Source: Chloroflexota bacterium
GTDB lineage: Bacteria > Chloroflexota > UBA11872
Direction: 5' to 3'
DNA length: 52,450 bases
Assembly (NCBI GenBank): GCA_026707285.1
Contig: JAPOXD010000043.1
Location: 1-52,450, forward strand
Shown here piece after piece: positions 34,895 through 44,479 of this stretch. Under the pieces are notes generated by a model. The model did not search any database, was not told the origin of the DNA, and saw only the letters and a list, made by a program, of their open reading frames with translations. The first letter of the stretch is position 1; each line of letters starts with the position of its first letter. The position numbers and the translations under genes are program-made.

Positions 34895-37113
34895 CCGCGC
34901 CCACCGATCGCGCCGTCCCCGACGACGCCACGCTGCGCGAAGTGGCCCTGACGCGCGACGAATACCACCACGCCTTCGACCTGCTCGACCGCGCCCCGAA
35001 TGCCGTGGAATTGGGAATCATCGGCGGCATGTGGAGCGAGCACTGCGGCTACAAGCACTCGCGCCCGCTGCTGCGCCGCTTTCCCGGATCCGGCCCCCGA
35101 GTGCTGATCGGTCCCGGAGAGGAGAACGCCGGTGCCGTGGACATCGGCGATGGGCTGGCCATCGTGATGAAGGTCGAAAGCCACAACCACCCGAGCGCGG
35201 TCGAGCCGTTTCAAGGCGCGGCTACCGGGGTGGGCGGAATCCTGCGCGACATATTCACCATGGGCGCCCGGCCCATTGCGATCTTGGACAGCCTGCGCTT
35301 CGGATCCCTCGACGACGCCCGCAGCCGCTTCCTGGCAAACGGCGTGGTCGGCGGCATCGCCTGGTACGGCAACTGCGTGGGCGTGCCCACGGTCGGCGGG
35401 GAGATTCAGGTAGCGCCGTGCTATGCGGGCAATCCGTTGGTCAACGCCATGTGCGCGGGCCTGATTCGCCACGAAGACCTGACCAGCGCCGCCGCGTCGG
35501 GACCGGGCAATCCCTTGATCCTCGTCGGTACGGACACGGGGCGCGACGGCATCCACGGCGCCACGTTCGCCTCGGTGGAAGACCCGGAGGCCTCGCATCG
35601 AGGCGTGGTGCAGGTCGGCAATCCCTTCATGGAGAAGCTGCTGCTTGAGGCATGCCTGGAAGCGCTGACGACAGGAGGCGTGGCCGGACTGCAAGACCTG
35701 GGAGCGACCGGCCTCACCAGCGCCACGATCGAAGCCGCGGAACGCGGCGGCTGCGGCGTCACGATTGATGTCGCACGCGTCTCGCGGCGCGCCGACCGCA
35801 TGACGCCCTACGAAGTTATGTTAAGTGAAAGCCAGGAACGCATGCTGGTCGTGGCGCACGCCGGGCGCGAGGACGACGTTCGCGCCGTCTTCACCAAGTG
35901 GGGACTGCACAGCGACGTCATCGGACACGTGGCCGACGGGCAGGACGTGCGCGTCACGGAGGATTCGCTCGAAGTGGCGCAGCTGCCGGTGTCGATGCTG
36001 GTCGATGCCCCCACCTACGAGTTTCCCGTCGAGCGACCGGCCTACCTGGACGACGTGCAGCGGCTGAACGTCGAGGACGTGCCCGAGCCGGAGAATCTCT
36101 CTCGGACCTTCCTCACGATGCTGGCTTCGCCCAACATCGCCAGCCGGCGCGGCGTCTACCGACAATACGACCACATGGTGGGCACCCGGACGATGGGTCC
36201 GCCGGGCGGCGACGCGGCGGTGATGCGCATCAAGGGGACCGATCGCGCGATCGCCCTCTGCACCGACGGCAACGCGCGGCATTGCTACCTGGACCCGTTC
36301 CACGGCGGCGCCATGGCGGTCGCCGAGGCCGCGCGCAACGTGTCCTGCACCGGCGCGACGCCGCTCGCGATCACCAACTGCCTCAACTTCGGCTCGCCGG
36401 AAGACCCCGCGGTCTACTTCCAGCTGGCGCGCGTGATCGACGGCATGACCGCGGCCTGCAAAGCGCTCGGCACCCCGGTGGTCAGCGGCAACGTGAGCCT
36501 CTACAACGAATCCGCCGACCAGGCCATCTGGCCGACGCCCGTGGTCGGCATGCTCGGCCTGCTCGAAGAGGCCGACACAAGCTGCGGCATCGGGTTCGGC
36601 GCGGCGGGCGACATTGTGGGATTGCTCGGCGACGCGCCGCCGGTGCTCGACGGCAGTGAGTACCTGGCGGTTGTCCACGGTCAGGTTGCCGGAGCGCCAA
36701 CCATCGATCTTGACGCCGAGCTGGCCGTTCAGACCGTGCTCCGCGACCTGATCCAGGCCGGGCTGCTGGTCTCCGCCCACGATTGCAGCGACGGAGGGGT
36801 GGCGGTCGCCGTCGCCGAGAGCGCCTTCGCGGGCGGCATCGGCGTGAGACTGGAAGTCGATCCATCTGCCGAGCGAGACGACGTGGCGCTATTCGGCGAA
36901 GCTCCGTCCCGAATCGTAATCAGCGCCAAGGCCGCGGCGTGGCCCGACGTGGAACGACGCGCGGCCGCGGCGGGCGTCCCCGTGCGCGCGCTGGGCCGCG
37001 TCGGCGGCGACCGGTTGCGCGTCGGTCCGATCGACGTGGCGCTCGACGAGGCTCATCGAGCATGGGATCAGGGCTTGGATGCCGCACTCGCCGGACGCGA
37101 GCCGAACGGTTAA
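34891..37113 (+). CDS. purL: FGAM synthase subunit II PurL (small type)
   Basis: A 740-residue synthetase converting FGAR to FGAM with ATP. GTG overlaps the purQ stop. Hallmarks are [15 protein letters not shown] near the N-terminus, [36 protein letters not shown], a [10 protein letters not shown] loop, and the C-terminal half with [18 protein letters not shown] and [19 protein letters not shown]. It is the Gram-positive/archaeal-type protein without a fused glutaminase. A 144-base gap follows before purF; the purF reading frame is open all the way back to this stop. Confidence 0.95.
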   Translation: MTAPTDRAVPDDATLREVALTRDEYHHAFDLLDRAPNAVELGIIGGMWSEHCGYKHSRPLLRRFPGSGPRVLIGPGEENAGAVDIGDGLAIVMKVESHNHPSAVEPFQGAATGVGGILRDIFTMGARPIAILDSLRFGSLDDARSRFLANGVVGGIAWYGNCVGVPTVGGEIQVAPCYAGNPLVNAMCAGLIRHEDLTSAAASGPGNPLILVGTDTGRDGIHGATFASVEDPEASHRGVVQVGNPFMEKLLLEACLEALTTGGVAGLQDLGATGLTSATIEAAERGGCGVTIDVARVSRRADRMTPYEVMLSESQERMLVVAHAGREDDVRAVFTKWGLHSDVIGHVADGQDVRVTEDSLEVAQLPVSMLVDAPTYEFPVERPAYLDDVQRLNVEDVPEPENLSRTFLTMLASPNIASRRGVYRQYDHMVGTRTMGPPGGDAAVMRIKGTDRAIALCTDGNARHCYLDPFHGGAMAVAEAARNVSCTGATPLAITNCLNFGSPEDPAVYFQLARVIDGMTAACKALGTPVVSGNVSLYNESADQAIWPTPVVGMLGLLEEADTSCGIGFGAAGDIVGLLGDAPPVLDGSEYLAVVHGQVAGAPTIDLDAELAVQTVLRDLIQAGLLVSAHDCSDGGVAVAVAESAFAGGIGVRLEVDPSAERDDVALFGEAPSRIVISAKAAAWPDVERRAAAAGVPVRALGRVGGDRLRVGPIDVALDEAHRAWDQGLDAALAGREPNG

Positions 37114-37257
37114 GATGCGGCAGGGAGGGAATCCGGGGTAGCCCCGCTGGCATTCACGCGCTCCAGTCCACGCGGCCCGACGCCGTCCAACGCACCGGCG
37201 CCGGCAAGGTTCCGAGTCCCATCACACCCTCTCCCGATCTACGAGCCGGCCGCCCCT
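37114..37257 (+). other. purL–purF intergenic region
   Basis: The longest gap in the purine cluster. It has GGGAGGGA early (37123-37130), a small CGGGG-TAG-CCCCG hairpin (37134-37146) and a CCGGCGCCGG palindrome (37195-37204), but no clear promoter or ribosome-binding site near the purF TTG. In the frame of purL and purF it is free of stops over 48 codons, so a few read-through products could exist. Confidence 0.5.
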
Positions 37258-38751
37258 TTGGGCCTGCCGAACCTGCGCGAAGCCTGCGGCGTCGTGGCGG
37301 TCTATGGTCCCGATGCGGATGTCGCCGCCCTTGCCTACGTGGGGCTTTACGCCGTCCAGCACCGCGGGCAGGAAGGCGCGGGCATCACCCTGGGGAACGG
37401 CGAGGACCTCTACACCGTCAAGGACGAGGGACTGGTCTCGCAGGTGTTTCGCGGCGACATCCTGGCGGAAGCCCACGGGCATCTCGCGATCGGGCACTGC
37501 CGCTACTCCACCAGCGGCTCGAATACCACGCAGAACATCCAGCCGGTGCTGCAAGCGACCGAGTTGGGGCCGATATCGGTGGCCCACAACGGCAACATCG
37601 TCAACGCCTTGCACCTGCGGGACGCGAACGGTGAGGCCGGCTATCACACCACGGCCACGTCCGACACGGCCGTCATCGCCCAGGCGATTGCCGGCGCGCC
37701 CGGCGCCAGCGTATTCGAGCGGGTGTGCCACACCGTGCCGCGCCTACAGGGCTCGTTCTGCCTGGCGGTGGCCACCCCGAGCGAGATCATCGTCGCGCGT
37801 GACTCCATGGGCAACCGCCCGCTGTGTCTCGGCTCCATCGACGGCGCCTGGATCGTCACCTCGGAAACGTGCGCGTTGGACGCGGTGGGCGCCCAATTCG
37901 AACGGGAAATCGAGCCCGGCGAGGTCCTGGCCATCGGCGCCAACGGCCTGAAATCCCAGCACGCCACGCCGCCGCACCGTCACGCCCTCTGCGCCTTCGA
38001 GTACATCTATTTCACGCGGCCCGACTCGTCCCTCAGGGGCGAATTGGTCCATTCCGTTCGCCGCGAAATGGGACGCCGGCTCGCGCTGCAGAACCCGGTT
38101 GACGCGGACCTGGTGGTGGGCGTGCCGGACTCGGCCATCGCCGCCGCGACCGGCTACGCCGAAGCCAGCGGGCTGCCCTATGCGGACGGCTTCCTGCGCA
38201 ATCGCTACATCGGTCGCACGTTCATCGAGCCGTCCACCGAACTGCGCAAGCTCTGGGTGCGTCTCAAGTACAACGCGCTGCCGAGCGTCACGCAGGGCAA
38301 GCGGGTGGTCATGGTCGACGACAGCATCGTGCGCGGCACGTCGCAGCACCAGCTGGTGGACCTCCTGCGCGACCGAGGCGGCGCGAGCGAGGTTCACGTC
38401 CGCATCACCGCCCCGCCGATCCGCTGGCCCTGCTTTCTCGGCATCGACATTCCCGACCCCGACGAACTGATCGCGCACGAGCGGCCGGTGGCGGAGGTCT
38501 GCCAGGCCATCGGCGCCGACAGCCTGGACTACCTCAGCACTCCGAACCTGGTGGCCGCGACCCGCCAGGCGCACGGCGAGCTGTGCCTGGGGTGTTTCAC
38601 CCGCGACTACCCCATCGACGTGCAGTTGGCCTTCGACAAGTTCGAGCTCGAGCGGCCAACCGAGCTCCAGACCGCGCCGGTATTCCCGCGCCAGGCCGCG
38701 ATGTTTCCGCTGGAGGAATCCGAGGCCGATCCCGCCGAGAACGGCGCATGA
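37258..38751 (+). CDS. purF: Amidophosphoribosyltransferase
   Basis: A 497-residue enzyme for the committed first step, PRPP plus glutamine to phosphoribosylamine. The TTG start gives a nine-residue propeptide (MGLPNLREA) before nucleophile Cys10, as in Bacillus-type PurF that is processed. The PRPP loop is VVMVDDSIVRGTS. Cysteines in ALCAFEYIYF, WPCFLGID and LCLGCF correspond to the four [4Fe-4S] ligands of the Bacillus enzyme. No ATG or GTG lies upstream in frame before the purL stop. Stop overlaps purM (ATGA). Confidence 0.94.
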   Translation: MGLPNLREACGVVAVYGPDADVAALAYVGLYAVQHRGQEGAGITLGNGEDLYTVKDEGLVSQVFRGDILAEAHGHLAIGHCRYSTSGSNTTQNIQPVLQATELGPISVAHNGNIVNALHLRDANGEAGYHTTATSDTAVIAQAIAGAPGASVFERVCHTVPRLQGSFCLAVATPSEIIVARDSMGNRPLCLGSIDGAWIVTSETCALDAVGAQFEREIEPGEVLAIGANGLKSQHATPPHRHALCAFEYIYFTRPDSSLRGELVHSVRREMGRRLALQNPVDADLVVGVPDSAIAAATGYAEASGLPYADGFLRNRYIGRTFIEPSTELRKLWVRLKYNALPSVTQGKRVVMVDDSIVRGTSQHQLVDLLRDRGGASEVHVRITAPPIRWPCFLGIDIPDPDELIAHERPVAEVCQAIGADSLDYLSTPNLVAATRQAHGELCLGCFTRDYPIDVQLAFDKFELERPTELQTAPVFPRQAAMFPLEESEADPAENGA

Positions 38752-39767
38752 GCACGGCGCCGCGCTCGGCCTATGCGGACGCCGGCGTCGACCTCGACCA
38801 CAACGACTCGCTGAAAGCCGCGCTGCGGAACGCCGTGGCCAGCACGTCGGACGATGCGTCGTTGCCCGGCTTCGGAGCCTTCGCCGGCGGTCTGCGGCTG
38901 CCTGCGGATCTGAGCGACCCGGTGCTGCTGGCGAGCACGGACTCGCTGGGCACCAAGCTCCTGCTCGCGTTGGATTGGGATCGTCCGGAGCTTGCCGGCG
39001 GCGACATCGTGCGCCACTGCATGAACGACCTGGCCGTGCAGAACGTGCGGCCGCTGGCGTTTCTGGACTACGTGGCGGCGGCGCATCTGGAGCGCGACGT
39101 GGTGACGCGCCTGGTGCGCGGCATCGCCGACGCCTGCCGCGCCGAATGCGTGACGCTGATCGGCGGCGAGTCGGCGCAGTTGCCCGACACCTATCGGTCC
39201 GGGGCCTACGACCTCGCCGGCACCGTGATCGGAGTCGCCGAGCAGGCCGACCTGGCGAATCCAGAGAATATTCGCGCGGGAGACGTCTGCGTGGGGCTGC
39301 CAGCGGCGGGTCCGCATACCAACGGCTACAGCCTGGTCCGGCGCGCGCTGGAGCGCGGGACTCCGACGGGGCCGCTGGGCGAGACCACCGTGATCGAGGC
39401 CGCGCTGACGCCACACGAGTCCTACGTCGAGCCGCTGCTCCGCGCCTTTCGGGTTCCCGGCGTGCATGCGGCCGCCCACATCACTGGCGGCGGACTCATC
39501 GACAACCTGCCGCGCGTGTTGCCGGACGGGCTCGCGGCGCGGCTGTCGCCCGCGGCATGGGCGATTCCCCCGCTGTATGCGTGGATCGAGGAAACCGCCG
39601 AGGTCGCCCGCGAGGAGATGTACCGCGTCTTCAACATGGGCGTCGGCGTCGTCATCGTGTGCCGGCCCGATGCCGGCGAAGCGCTGCTGGCTGAGCTTCC
39701 CGGCGCGTTCGTGGCCGGATCGGTGGCGCCGCGCGACGGCGCCGCGGTGGAGCTCATCGACGCGTGA
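38748..39767 (+). CDS. purM: AIR synthetase (phosphoribosylformylglycinamidine cyclo-ligase)
   Basis: A 339-residue ATP-dependent enzyme converting FGAM to AIR. ATG overlaps purF. Motifs: YADAGVDLDHNDSLK, LLASTDSLGTKLLLALDW, GGDIVRHCMNDLAVQNVRPLAFLDYVA, LIGGESAQLPDTY and AHITGGGLIDNLPRVLPD. The AIR carboxylase genes that should use its product are not in this window. Confidence 0.95.
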   Translation: MSTAPRSAYADAGVDLDHNDSLKAALRNAVASTSDDASLPGFGAFAGGLRLPADLSDPVLLASTDSLGTKLLLALDWDRPELAGGDIVRHCMNDLAVQNVRPLAFLDYVAAAHLERDVVTRLVRGIADACRAECVTLIGGESAQLPDTYRSGAYDLAGTVIGVAEQADLANPENIRAGDVCVGLPAAGPHTNGYSLVRRALERGTPTGPLGETTVIEAALTPHESYVEPLLRAFRVPGVHAAAHITGGGLIDNLPRVLPDGLAARLSPAAWAIPPLYAWIEETAEVAREEMYRVFNMGVGVVIVCRPDAGEALLAELPGAFVAGSVAPRDGAAVELIDA

Positions 39768-40393
39768 TGCGGCTCGGCATCATGGCCTCGGGTCGCGGGT
39801 CCAATGCCCGCGCGATCCTGGAGGCCGTTCGGGACGGTCGGCTGCGCGCGGAAGTGCCGGCGCTGGTGTGCAACCGGGCAGGCGCCGGAGTGCTGGACAT
39901 CGCCCGAGAGTTCGGCGTGCCCGCTCACCTCATCGTCCGTGGAGACTTCCCGACCCGCATCGCGCAGCAGCGCCGCATGCTGGGGGTCTTGCACGACGCA
40001 CGGGTCGACACCATCGCGCTCGCCGGGTTCAGCGCGATCTTTCGTCCGTTCTTCCTGGAAGCCTTCCCCAACCGGATTCTGAACATCCACCCGTCGCTGC
40101 TCCCGGCGTTCGGCGGGACGATGGCGCCCAGACCGCAAGCCGACGCCCTGGCCGCGGGAGTGAAGCTCTCCGGCTGCACCGTGCACCTGGTGACGGAGGA
40201 CCTGGACAGCGGGCCGATCGTGGCGCAGGCGGCTGTGTGCGTGCATCCTGACGACACGGTGGACTCGCTTTCGGCGCGCATCCTTGAGCAGGAGCACCGC
40301 GTTTATCCCGAAGTGCTGCAATGGTTCGCGGATGGGCGAGTGCACGTTCTTGACGGCATCGCGCGCGTCGATCAGCCGGTGACCGCGGCATGA
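39767..40393 (+). CDS. purN: GAR formyltransferase PurN
   Basis: A 208-residue enzyme transferring formyl from 10-formyl-THF to GAR. The ATG shares one base with the purM stop (TGATG); a GTG three bases earlier also overlaps it. Catalytic residues are in NIHPSLLPAFGG (Asn, His) and CTVHLVTEDLDSGPIVAQAAV (Asp), and the N-terminal loop MASGRGSNARAIL binds phosphate. Stop overlaps purH (ATGA). Confidence 0.94.
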   Translation: MRLGIMASGRGSNARAILEAVRDGRLRAEVPALVCNRAGAGVLDIAREFGVPAHLIVRGDFPTRIAQQRRMLGVLHDARVDTIALAGFSAIFRPFFLEAFPNRILNIHPSLLPAFGGTMAPRPQADALAAGVKLSGCTVHLVTEDLDSGPIVAQAAVCVHPDDTVDSLSARILEQEHRVYPEVLQWFADGRVHVLDGIARVDQPVTAA

Positions 40394-41940
40394 GCACGCC
40401 GCGCGCCCTGCTGGCCGTCGCCGATAAGCGCGGCATCGACCGCCTGGGTGCTGGCCTGCATGCCCTCGGCTGGGAGATCGTGGCCTCGTCGGGCACCGCC
40501 CAGGCGCTGCGGGATGCCGGCGTGCCCGTGCTGTCGATCGACGAGGTGACCGGCTGGCCGGAGATGTTCGACGGCCGCGTGAAGACGCTGCACCCGGCGA
40601 TACACGCCGGCCTGCTGGCGAGGCGCGACCTTGAATCGGACCACGAACATCTAGCCGAGCATGGGTTGGCGCCCATCGACCTCGTCGCCGTGAACCTCTA
40701 CCCGTTCGCGGCGACGCTCGCGCGGACGGACGACCATGCGGAGCTCGTCGAGAACATCGATATCGGCGGGCCGGCCATGATTCGCGCCGCCGCCAAGAAC
40801 CACGCCGGCGTCTGGACCGTCACCGACCCCGCCGACTACGACCGCGTCCTGGCCGCCATCGAAAGCGGAGAGGACGGCGCGGATCTGCGTGGCGAGCTGG
40901 CCGCCAAGGCTTTCGCGCTCACGGCGTTTTACGACGCGCACGTGGCCGGGTACTTCCAGGCCGAGGGCGGAAACGAATTTCCTCACCGGCTCACGGTGCC
41001 GCTGCAGAAGGTCCAGGATCTCCGCTACGGCGAGAACCCTCATCAACGCGGCGCGTTCTACGCCGCGGGCGATCCGGAGCTGGGCCACGGCGCACTGGCG
41101 GGCATCGAACAGCTGCACGGCATGGAGCTCTCCTACGTCAACATCCTCGACCTGCAGGCCGCCTGGGCCGCGGCGAACGACCACGACCGTCCGGCCGTCG
41201 CCATCGTCAAGCACACCAACCCGTGCGGCCTTGCGGTGCGGGACTCGCTGCGCGAGGCCTATGCGAGCGCCCACGCCGGCGATCCGCTGTCCGCATTCGG
41301 CGGCATCGTGGGATTCAACCGCGAGGTCGACATCGAGACCGTCGCGATGATGAAGGGCCACTTCTATCACGTGGTCGTGGCGCCCGGGTACGCCGACGAC
41401 GCGCTGCGACGGCTGCGGCGGCGCAAGAACCTGCGCATCATCTGCTGGTCCGATCCGCCGGACAGGCGCCCGCTCCGATTCGAGTCCGCGCACCTGTGGG
41501 GCCTCGACCGCGGCTACCTGGTCCAGGACCCCGATCGAATCCCCAGGGAAGACCTCGAAATGCGGTCTGTGTCGGCTGTGCCAGCAACGGATGCGGACCT
41601 GGCGGAGTTGCGCTTCGGGATGCGGGTGATTCGGCACGTGAAGTCCAACGCCGTGGTGCTCGTCAAGGACGGCATGCTCGTCGGCGTGGGCGTCGGCCAG
41701 ATGAACCGCGTCGACGCGGTGCGCCACGCCATCACGCACGCGGGAGCCATGGCCGCCGGCAGCTACCTGGTGTCCGATGCCTACTTTCCCAAGACGGACG
41801 GCCCGGAGGAGGCGCTGGCAGCCGGCGTGCGGGCCATCGCGGCGCCCTCCGGATCCCTCGCCGACGACGAGGTGAAAGCCGCCGTCGACGCTCACGACGG
41901 CGTGATGGTGTTCGTGGGCGAACGCCACTTCAAACATTGA
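40390..41940 (+). CDS. purH: Bifunctional AICAR formyltransferase/IMP cyclohydrolase
   Basis: A 516-residue enzyme for the last two steps to IMP. The N-terminal cyclohydrolase domain has DEVTGWPEMFDGRVKTLHPAIHAGLLARRD and NLYPF. The C-terminal transformylase has RYGENPHQRGAFY, VKHTNPCG and SAFGGIVGFNREVD, with MRVIRHVKSNAVVL and ending ERHFKH, all canonical. Its TGA overlaps a TTG for the next gene. Confidence 0.95.
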   Translation: MSTPRALLAVADKRGIDRLGAGLHALGWEIVASSGTAQALRDAGVPVLSIDEVTGWPEMFDGRVKTLHPAIHAGLLARRDLESDHEHLAEHGLAPIDLVAVNLYPFAATLARTDDHAELVENIDIGGPAMIRAAAKNHAGVWTVTDPADYDRVLAAIESGEDGADLRGELAAKAFALTAFYDAHVAGYFQAEGGNEFPHRLTVPLQKVQDLRYGENPHQRGAFYAAGDPELGHGALAGIEQLHGMELSYVNILDLQAAWAAANDHDRPAVAIVKHTNPCGLAVRDSLREAYASAHAGDPLSAFGGIVGFNREVDIETVAMMKGHFYHVVVAPGYADDALRRLRRRKNLRIICWSDPPDRRPLRFESAHLWGLDRGYLVQDPDRIPREDLEMRSVSAVPATDADLAELRFGMRVIRHVKSNAVVLVKDGMLVGVGVGQMNRVDAVRHAITHAGAMAAGSYLVSDAYFPKTDGPEEALAAGVRAIAAPSGSLADDEVKAAVDAHDGVMVFVGERHFKH

Positions 41941-43421
41941 GCAGACCTGACGCGCGCCCGCTGCGGGTGCTGATGCTCGCCGCCGAGTGCACGCCCTACG
42001 CCTGGACCGGCGGCCTGGGCGACGTGGTCGGGTCGCTGCCGACGGCGCTCCGCAAACTCGGCGCCGACGTGCGAGTCGCGCTGCCGCACTACGGGTCGAT
42101 CGACCCTGCGGTACACCCCATCACCACCAACGACGCCGCGTTGAGGGTGTCCATGAATGGGGCCGTCGAGCAGGGCCAGGTCGGGCAGGTTGAGCAGAGC
42201 CCGTTTCCGCTGTACCTGATCGGCAGCGACGACTACTTCGCGGACCGGCCCGACCTGTACGGCTACCCGGACGACGGTCATCGGTTCGTGTTCTTCTCGC
42301 GCGGCGCGCTGGAGGCCGCACAGACGCTGGGATGGCGTCCGGACGTGGTGCATTGCCACGATTGGCATTCCGGCCTGGTTCCCAACTGGATACACGCCGC
42401 GCGGTCCAAAGGGGCGCAGGCCAACGGCCCAGCGACCGTGCTGACGATCCACAACCTGGCCTACCAGGGGCACTTCGGCGAAGAGCTGCTGCACGCGGCG
42501 GGGCTTACGGACGGCGAGTTTCCGGAGGACCCGGCGGATTCCGATCCTTCGGCGCGGGTGAACTTCCTCGCGCACGGCATTCGCTTCGCCGATGCCGTCA
42601 ATACCGTGAGCGACACCTATGCGCGCCAGATCCTGACGCCGTCCTACGGGGAGGGACTGGACGCGCTGTTGCGTGAGCGCCGGGACGGCATCGCGGGCAT
42701 CGTCAACGGCATCGACACGGTCACCTTGGACCCCGCCAGGGACCTTCACCTGGCGGCCAACTTCAGCGTGCGAGACCTGACGCCTCGGGCTCGAAACAAG
42801 GCTGCGCTGCAGCGCGAGCTCGGGCTGCCGGTCGAGGCCGACGCGCCTCTGCTCGGCATGGTGTCGCGGCTGGCCGACCACAAGGGGCTGGATCTGCTGG
42901 CGCCGGTCGTGCCGCACATTGTCGAGCGGGGCGCGCAACTCGCGGTGCTGGGCACCGGCGACCCGCGCCACCACGAACTGCTGTCCCAGGCCGCCAGCCG
43001 GCACCCCGATCACGTCGCGGTCGCTCTCCGCTTCGACCCGCCGCTGGCGCAGCGGATCTACGGCGGGTCGGACATGTTCCTCATGCCGTCGCGCCACGAG
43101 CCCTGCGGCTTGGGCCAGCTCATCGCCATGCGCTACGGCAACGTGCCGGTCGTGCGCGCCACGGGAGGGCTCGCCGACACCGTGGCGGACTTCGACGCGC
43201 GGACCATGCACGGCACCGGGTTCGTGTTTCATCGCTACGACCCCATCGACTTCTTCGGGGCCATCGCGCGTGGGCTGGAGACCTACCGCTATCCAGACGC
43301 CTGGCGCGCGCTCATGCGCCAGGGCATGTCGCGCGATTCCTCGTGGAACGCCGCCGCGCGCGGCTATCTCGATCTGTACAGCCGCGCGCTCGACAGCCGA
43401 CGGCCCGCCCGAGTCGCCTAA
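41937..43421 (+). CDS. glgA: Glycogen/starch synthase-like GT5 glycosyltransferase
   Basis: About 494 residues from TTG overlapping the purH stop (TTGA). It has the GT5 fold: RVLMLAAECTPYAW-TGGLGDVVGSLP, CHDWHSGLVPNW, TIHNLAYQGHF, VNGIDTVTLDP, MVSRLADHKGLDLL and PSRHEPCGLGQLIAMRYG. The usual KTGGL/KVGGL lysine, which contacts ADP-glucose, is Trp23 here (bases 42003-42005), while the C-terminal Arg/Lys and the catalytic Glu are kept. It may be an ADP-glucose synthase with altered donor use or another glucan enzyme. No glgB, glgC or glgP is nearby. Its TAA overlaps the convergent tsaD stop. Confidence 0.87.
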   Translation: MSRPDARPLRVLMLAAECTPYAWTGGLGDVVGSLPTALRKLGADVRVALPHYGSIDPAVHPITTNDAALRVSMNGAVEQGQVGQVEQSPFPLYLIGSDDYFADRPDLYGYPDDGHRFVFFSRGALEAAQTLGWRPDVVHCHDWHSGLVPNWIHAARSKGAQANGPATVLTIHNLAYQGHFGEELLHAAGLTDGEFPEDPADSDPSARVNFLAHGIRFADAVNTVSDTYARQILTPSYGEGLDALLRERRDGIAGIVNGIDTVTLDPARDLHLAANFSVRDLTPRARNKAALQRELGLPVEADAPLLGMVSRLADHKGLDLLAPVVPHIVERGAQLAVLGTGDPRHHELLSQAASRHPDHVAVALRFDPPLAQRIYGGSDMFLMPSRHEPCGLGQLIAMRYGNVPVVRATGGLADTVADFDARTMHGTGFVFHRYDPIDFFGAIARGLETYRYPDAWRALMRQGMSRDSSWNAAARGYLDLYSRALDSRRPARVA

Positions 43422-44479
43422 GCCAGCGCCAAGCCAGGTTCGGGTTCGAGGGGTCCGGTCGCCACCTCGCCGCGCGCCAGCCGCCAGGTTCCGGCGACCG
43501 CGATCATGCTGGCGTTGTCCACGCAGTGCTTGAGCGCCGGCACGTGGACGGGGACCGGCGAAGCCTCGTCCAGCGCCGCGCGCAGCCGCGCATTGGCCGC
43601 CACGCCGCCCGTGAGCGTGATCGCGGCGGCGCGCATTTGCCTCGCCGCCCGCACGGACTTGGCCACCAGTACGTCAACTACGGAAACCTCGAAGGCATAG
43701 GCCACGTCCGCCACGAACTCGGGATCGTCGGTGCCCGCGGCGCCATCGTGTGCCGCACCGATTCGCTCCGCCTCGACCGGTCCCAACTCGTCGTGGACCA
43801 ACCGCCGAACCGCGGTCTTGAGTCCGCTGAAGCTGAAGTCGCTGGTGCCCGGCAGCCAGGCTCGCGGCAGCTCGAATGGGGACCCGTCGCGACCGGCCGC
43901 CGCCTGCTGGATGGCCGGGCCGCCCGGATAGGAGAGGCCGAGCATCCGCGCCACCTTGTCGAAGGCTTCGCCGGCGGCATCGTCGCGCGTGCGGCCGATG
44001 ACGCGATATTCGCCGGGCGCGGCACCGTGGACAAGCTCCGTGTGCCCGCCGGACACGATCAGCGCCATCAGCGGAAACTCCGGCGGGTCGCCGTCGTTGA
44101 GCCACGGCGAGGCGAAGTGGCCTTCCAGGTGGTTCACGGGAATGAGCGGTCGATCCAAGGCAAACGCCAGACCCTGCGCAAACCCCAGCCCAACCAGCAG
44201 TGAGCCGGGAAGTCCGGGACCCTGCGTGACGGCCAGCCCGTCAAGCTCCGCCGCGTCGACTGCCGCTTCCGACAAGCACGCCTTCCACACGGCGTCGATG
44301 GCCTCGACGTGGATGCGAGCCGCGGATTCCGGCACGATGCCGCCCATCGCGGCGTGCGGCTCGATTTGGGTCTGGCTCGTGAGCGCCAACTCCTCGCGTC
44401 CCGCCCGGACCACTGCGACGGAGGTGTCGTCGCAGGAAGTTTCGATGGCCGCGATCAGCGGCCCGTCCGGGACCTTCAC
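43418..44479 (-). CDS. tsaD: tRNA N6-adenosine threonylcarbamoyltransferase
   Basis: A 353-residue catalytic subunit of the t6A complex, modifying A37 of ANN-reading tRNAs. GTG start overlaps the rimI stop (GTGA). Motifs: AAIETSCDDTSVA at the N-terminus, metal ligands His116 and His120 in NHLEGH, VSGGHTEL, DAAGEAFDKVARMLGLSYPGGP and the distal TLTGGVAANARLR. It works with TsaB and TsaE encoded upstream. TsaC is not in the window. Confidence 0.96.
   Translation of the reverse strand: MKVPDGPLIAAIETSCDDTSVAVVRAGREELALTSQTQIEPHAAMGGIVPESAARIHVEAIDAVWKACLSEAAVDAAELDGLAVTQGPGLPGSLLVGLGFAQGLAFALDRPLIPVNHLEGHFASPWLNDGDPPEFPLMALIVSGGHTELVHGAAPGEYRVIGRTRDDAAGEAFDKVARMLGLSYPGGPAIQQAAAGRDGSPFELPRAWLPGTSDFSFSGLKTAVRRLVHDELGPVEAERIGAAHDGAAGTDDPEFVADVAYAFEVSVVDVLVAKSVRAARQMRAAAITLTGGVAANARLRAALDEASPVPVHVPALKHCVDNASMIAVAGTWRLARGEVATGPLEPEPGLALA

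Noticed and set aside
39764-39769. GTG 39764 as purN start
   Set aside because: Possible, but it only adds one residue before the ATG at 39767, which begins the canonical MRLGIMASG sequence.
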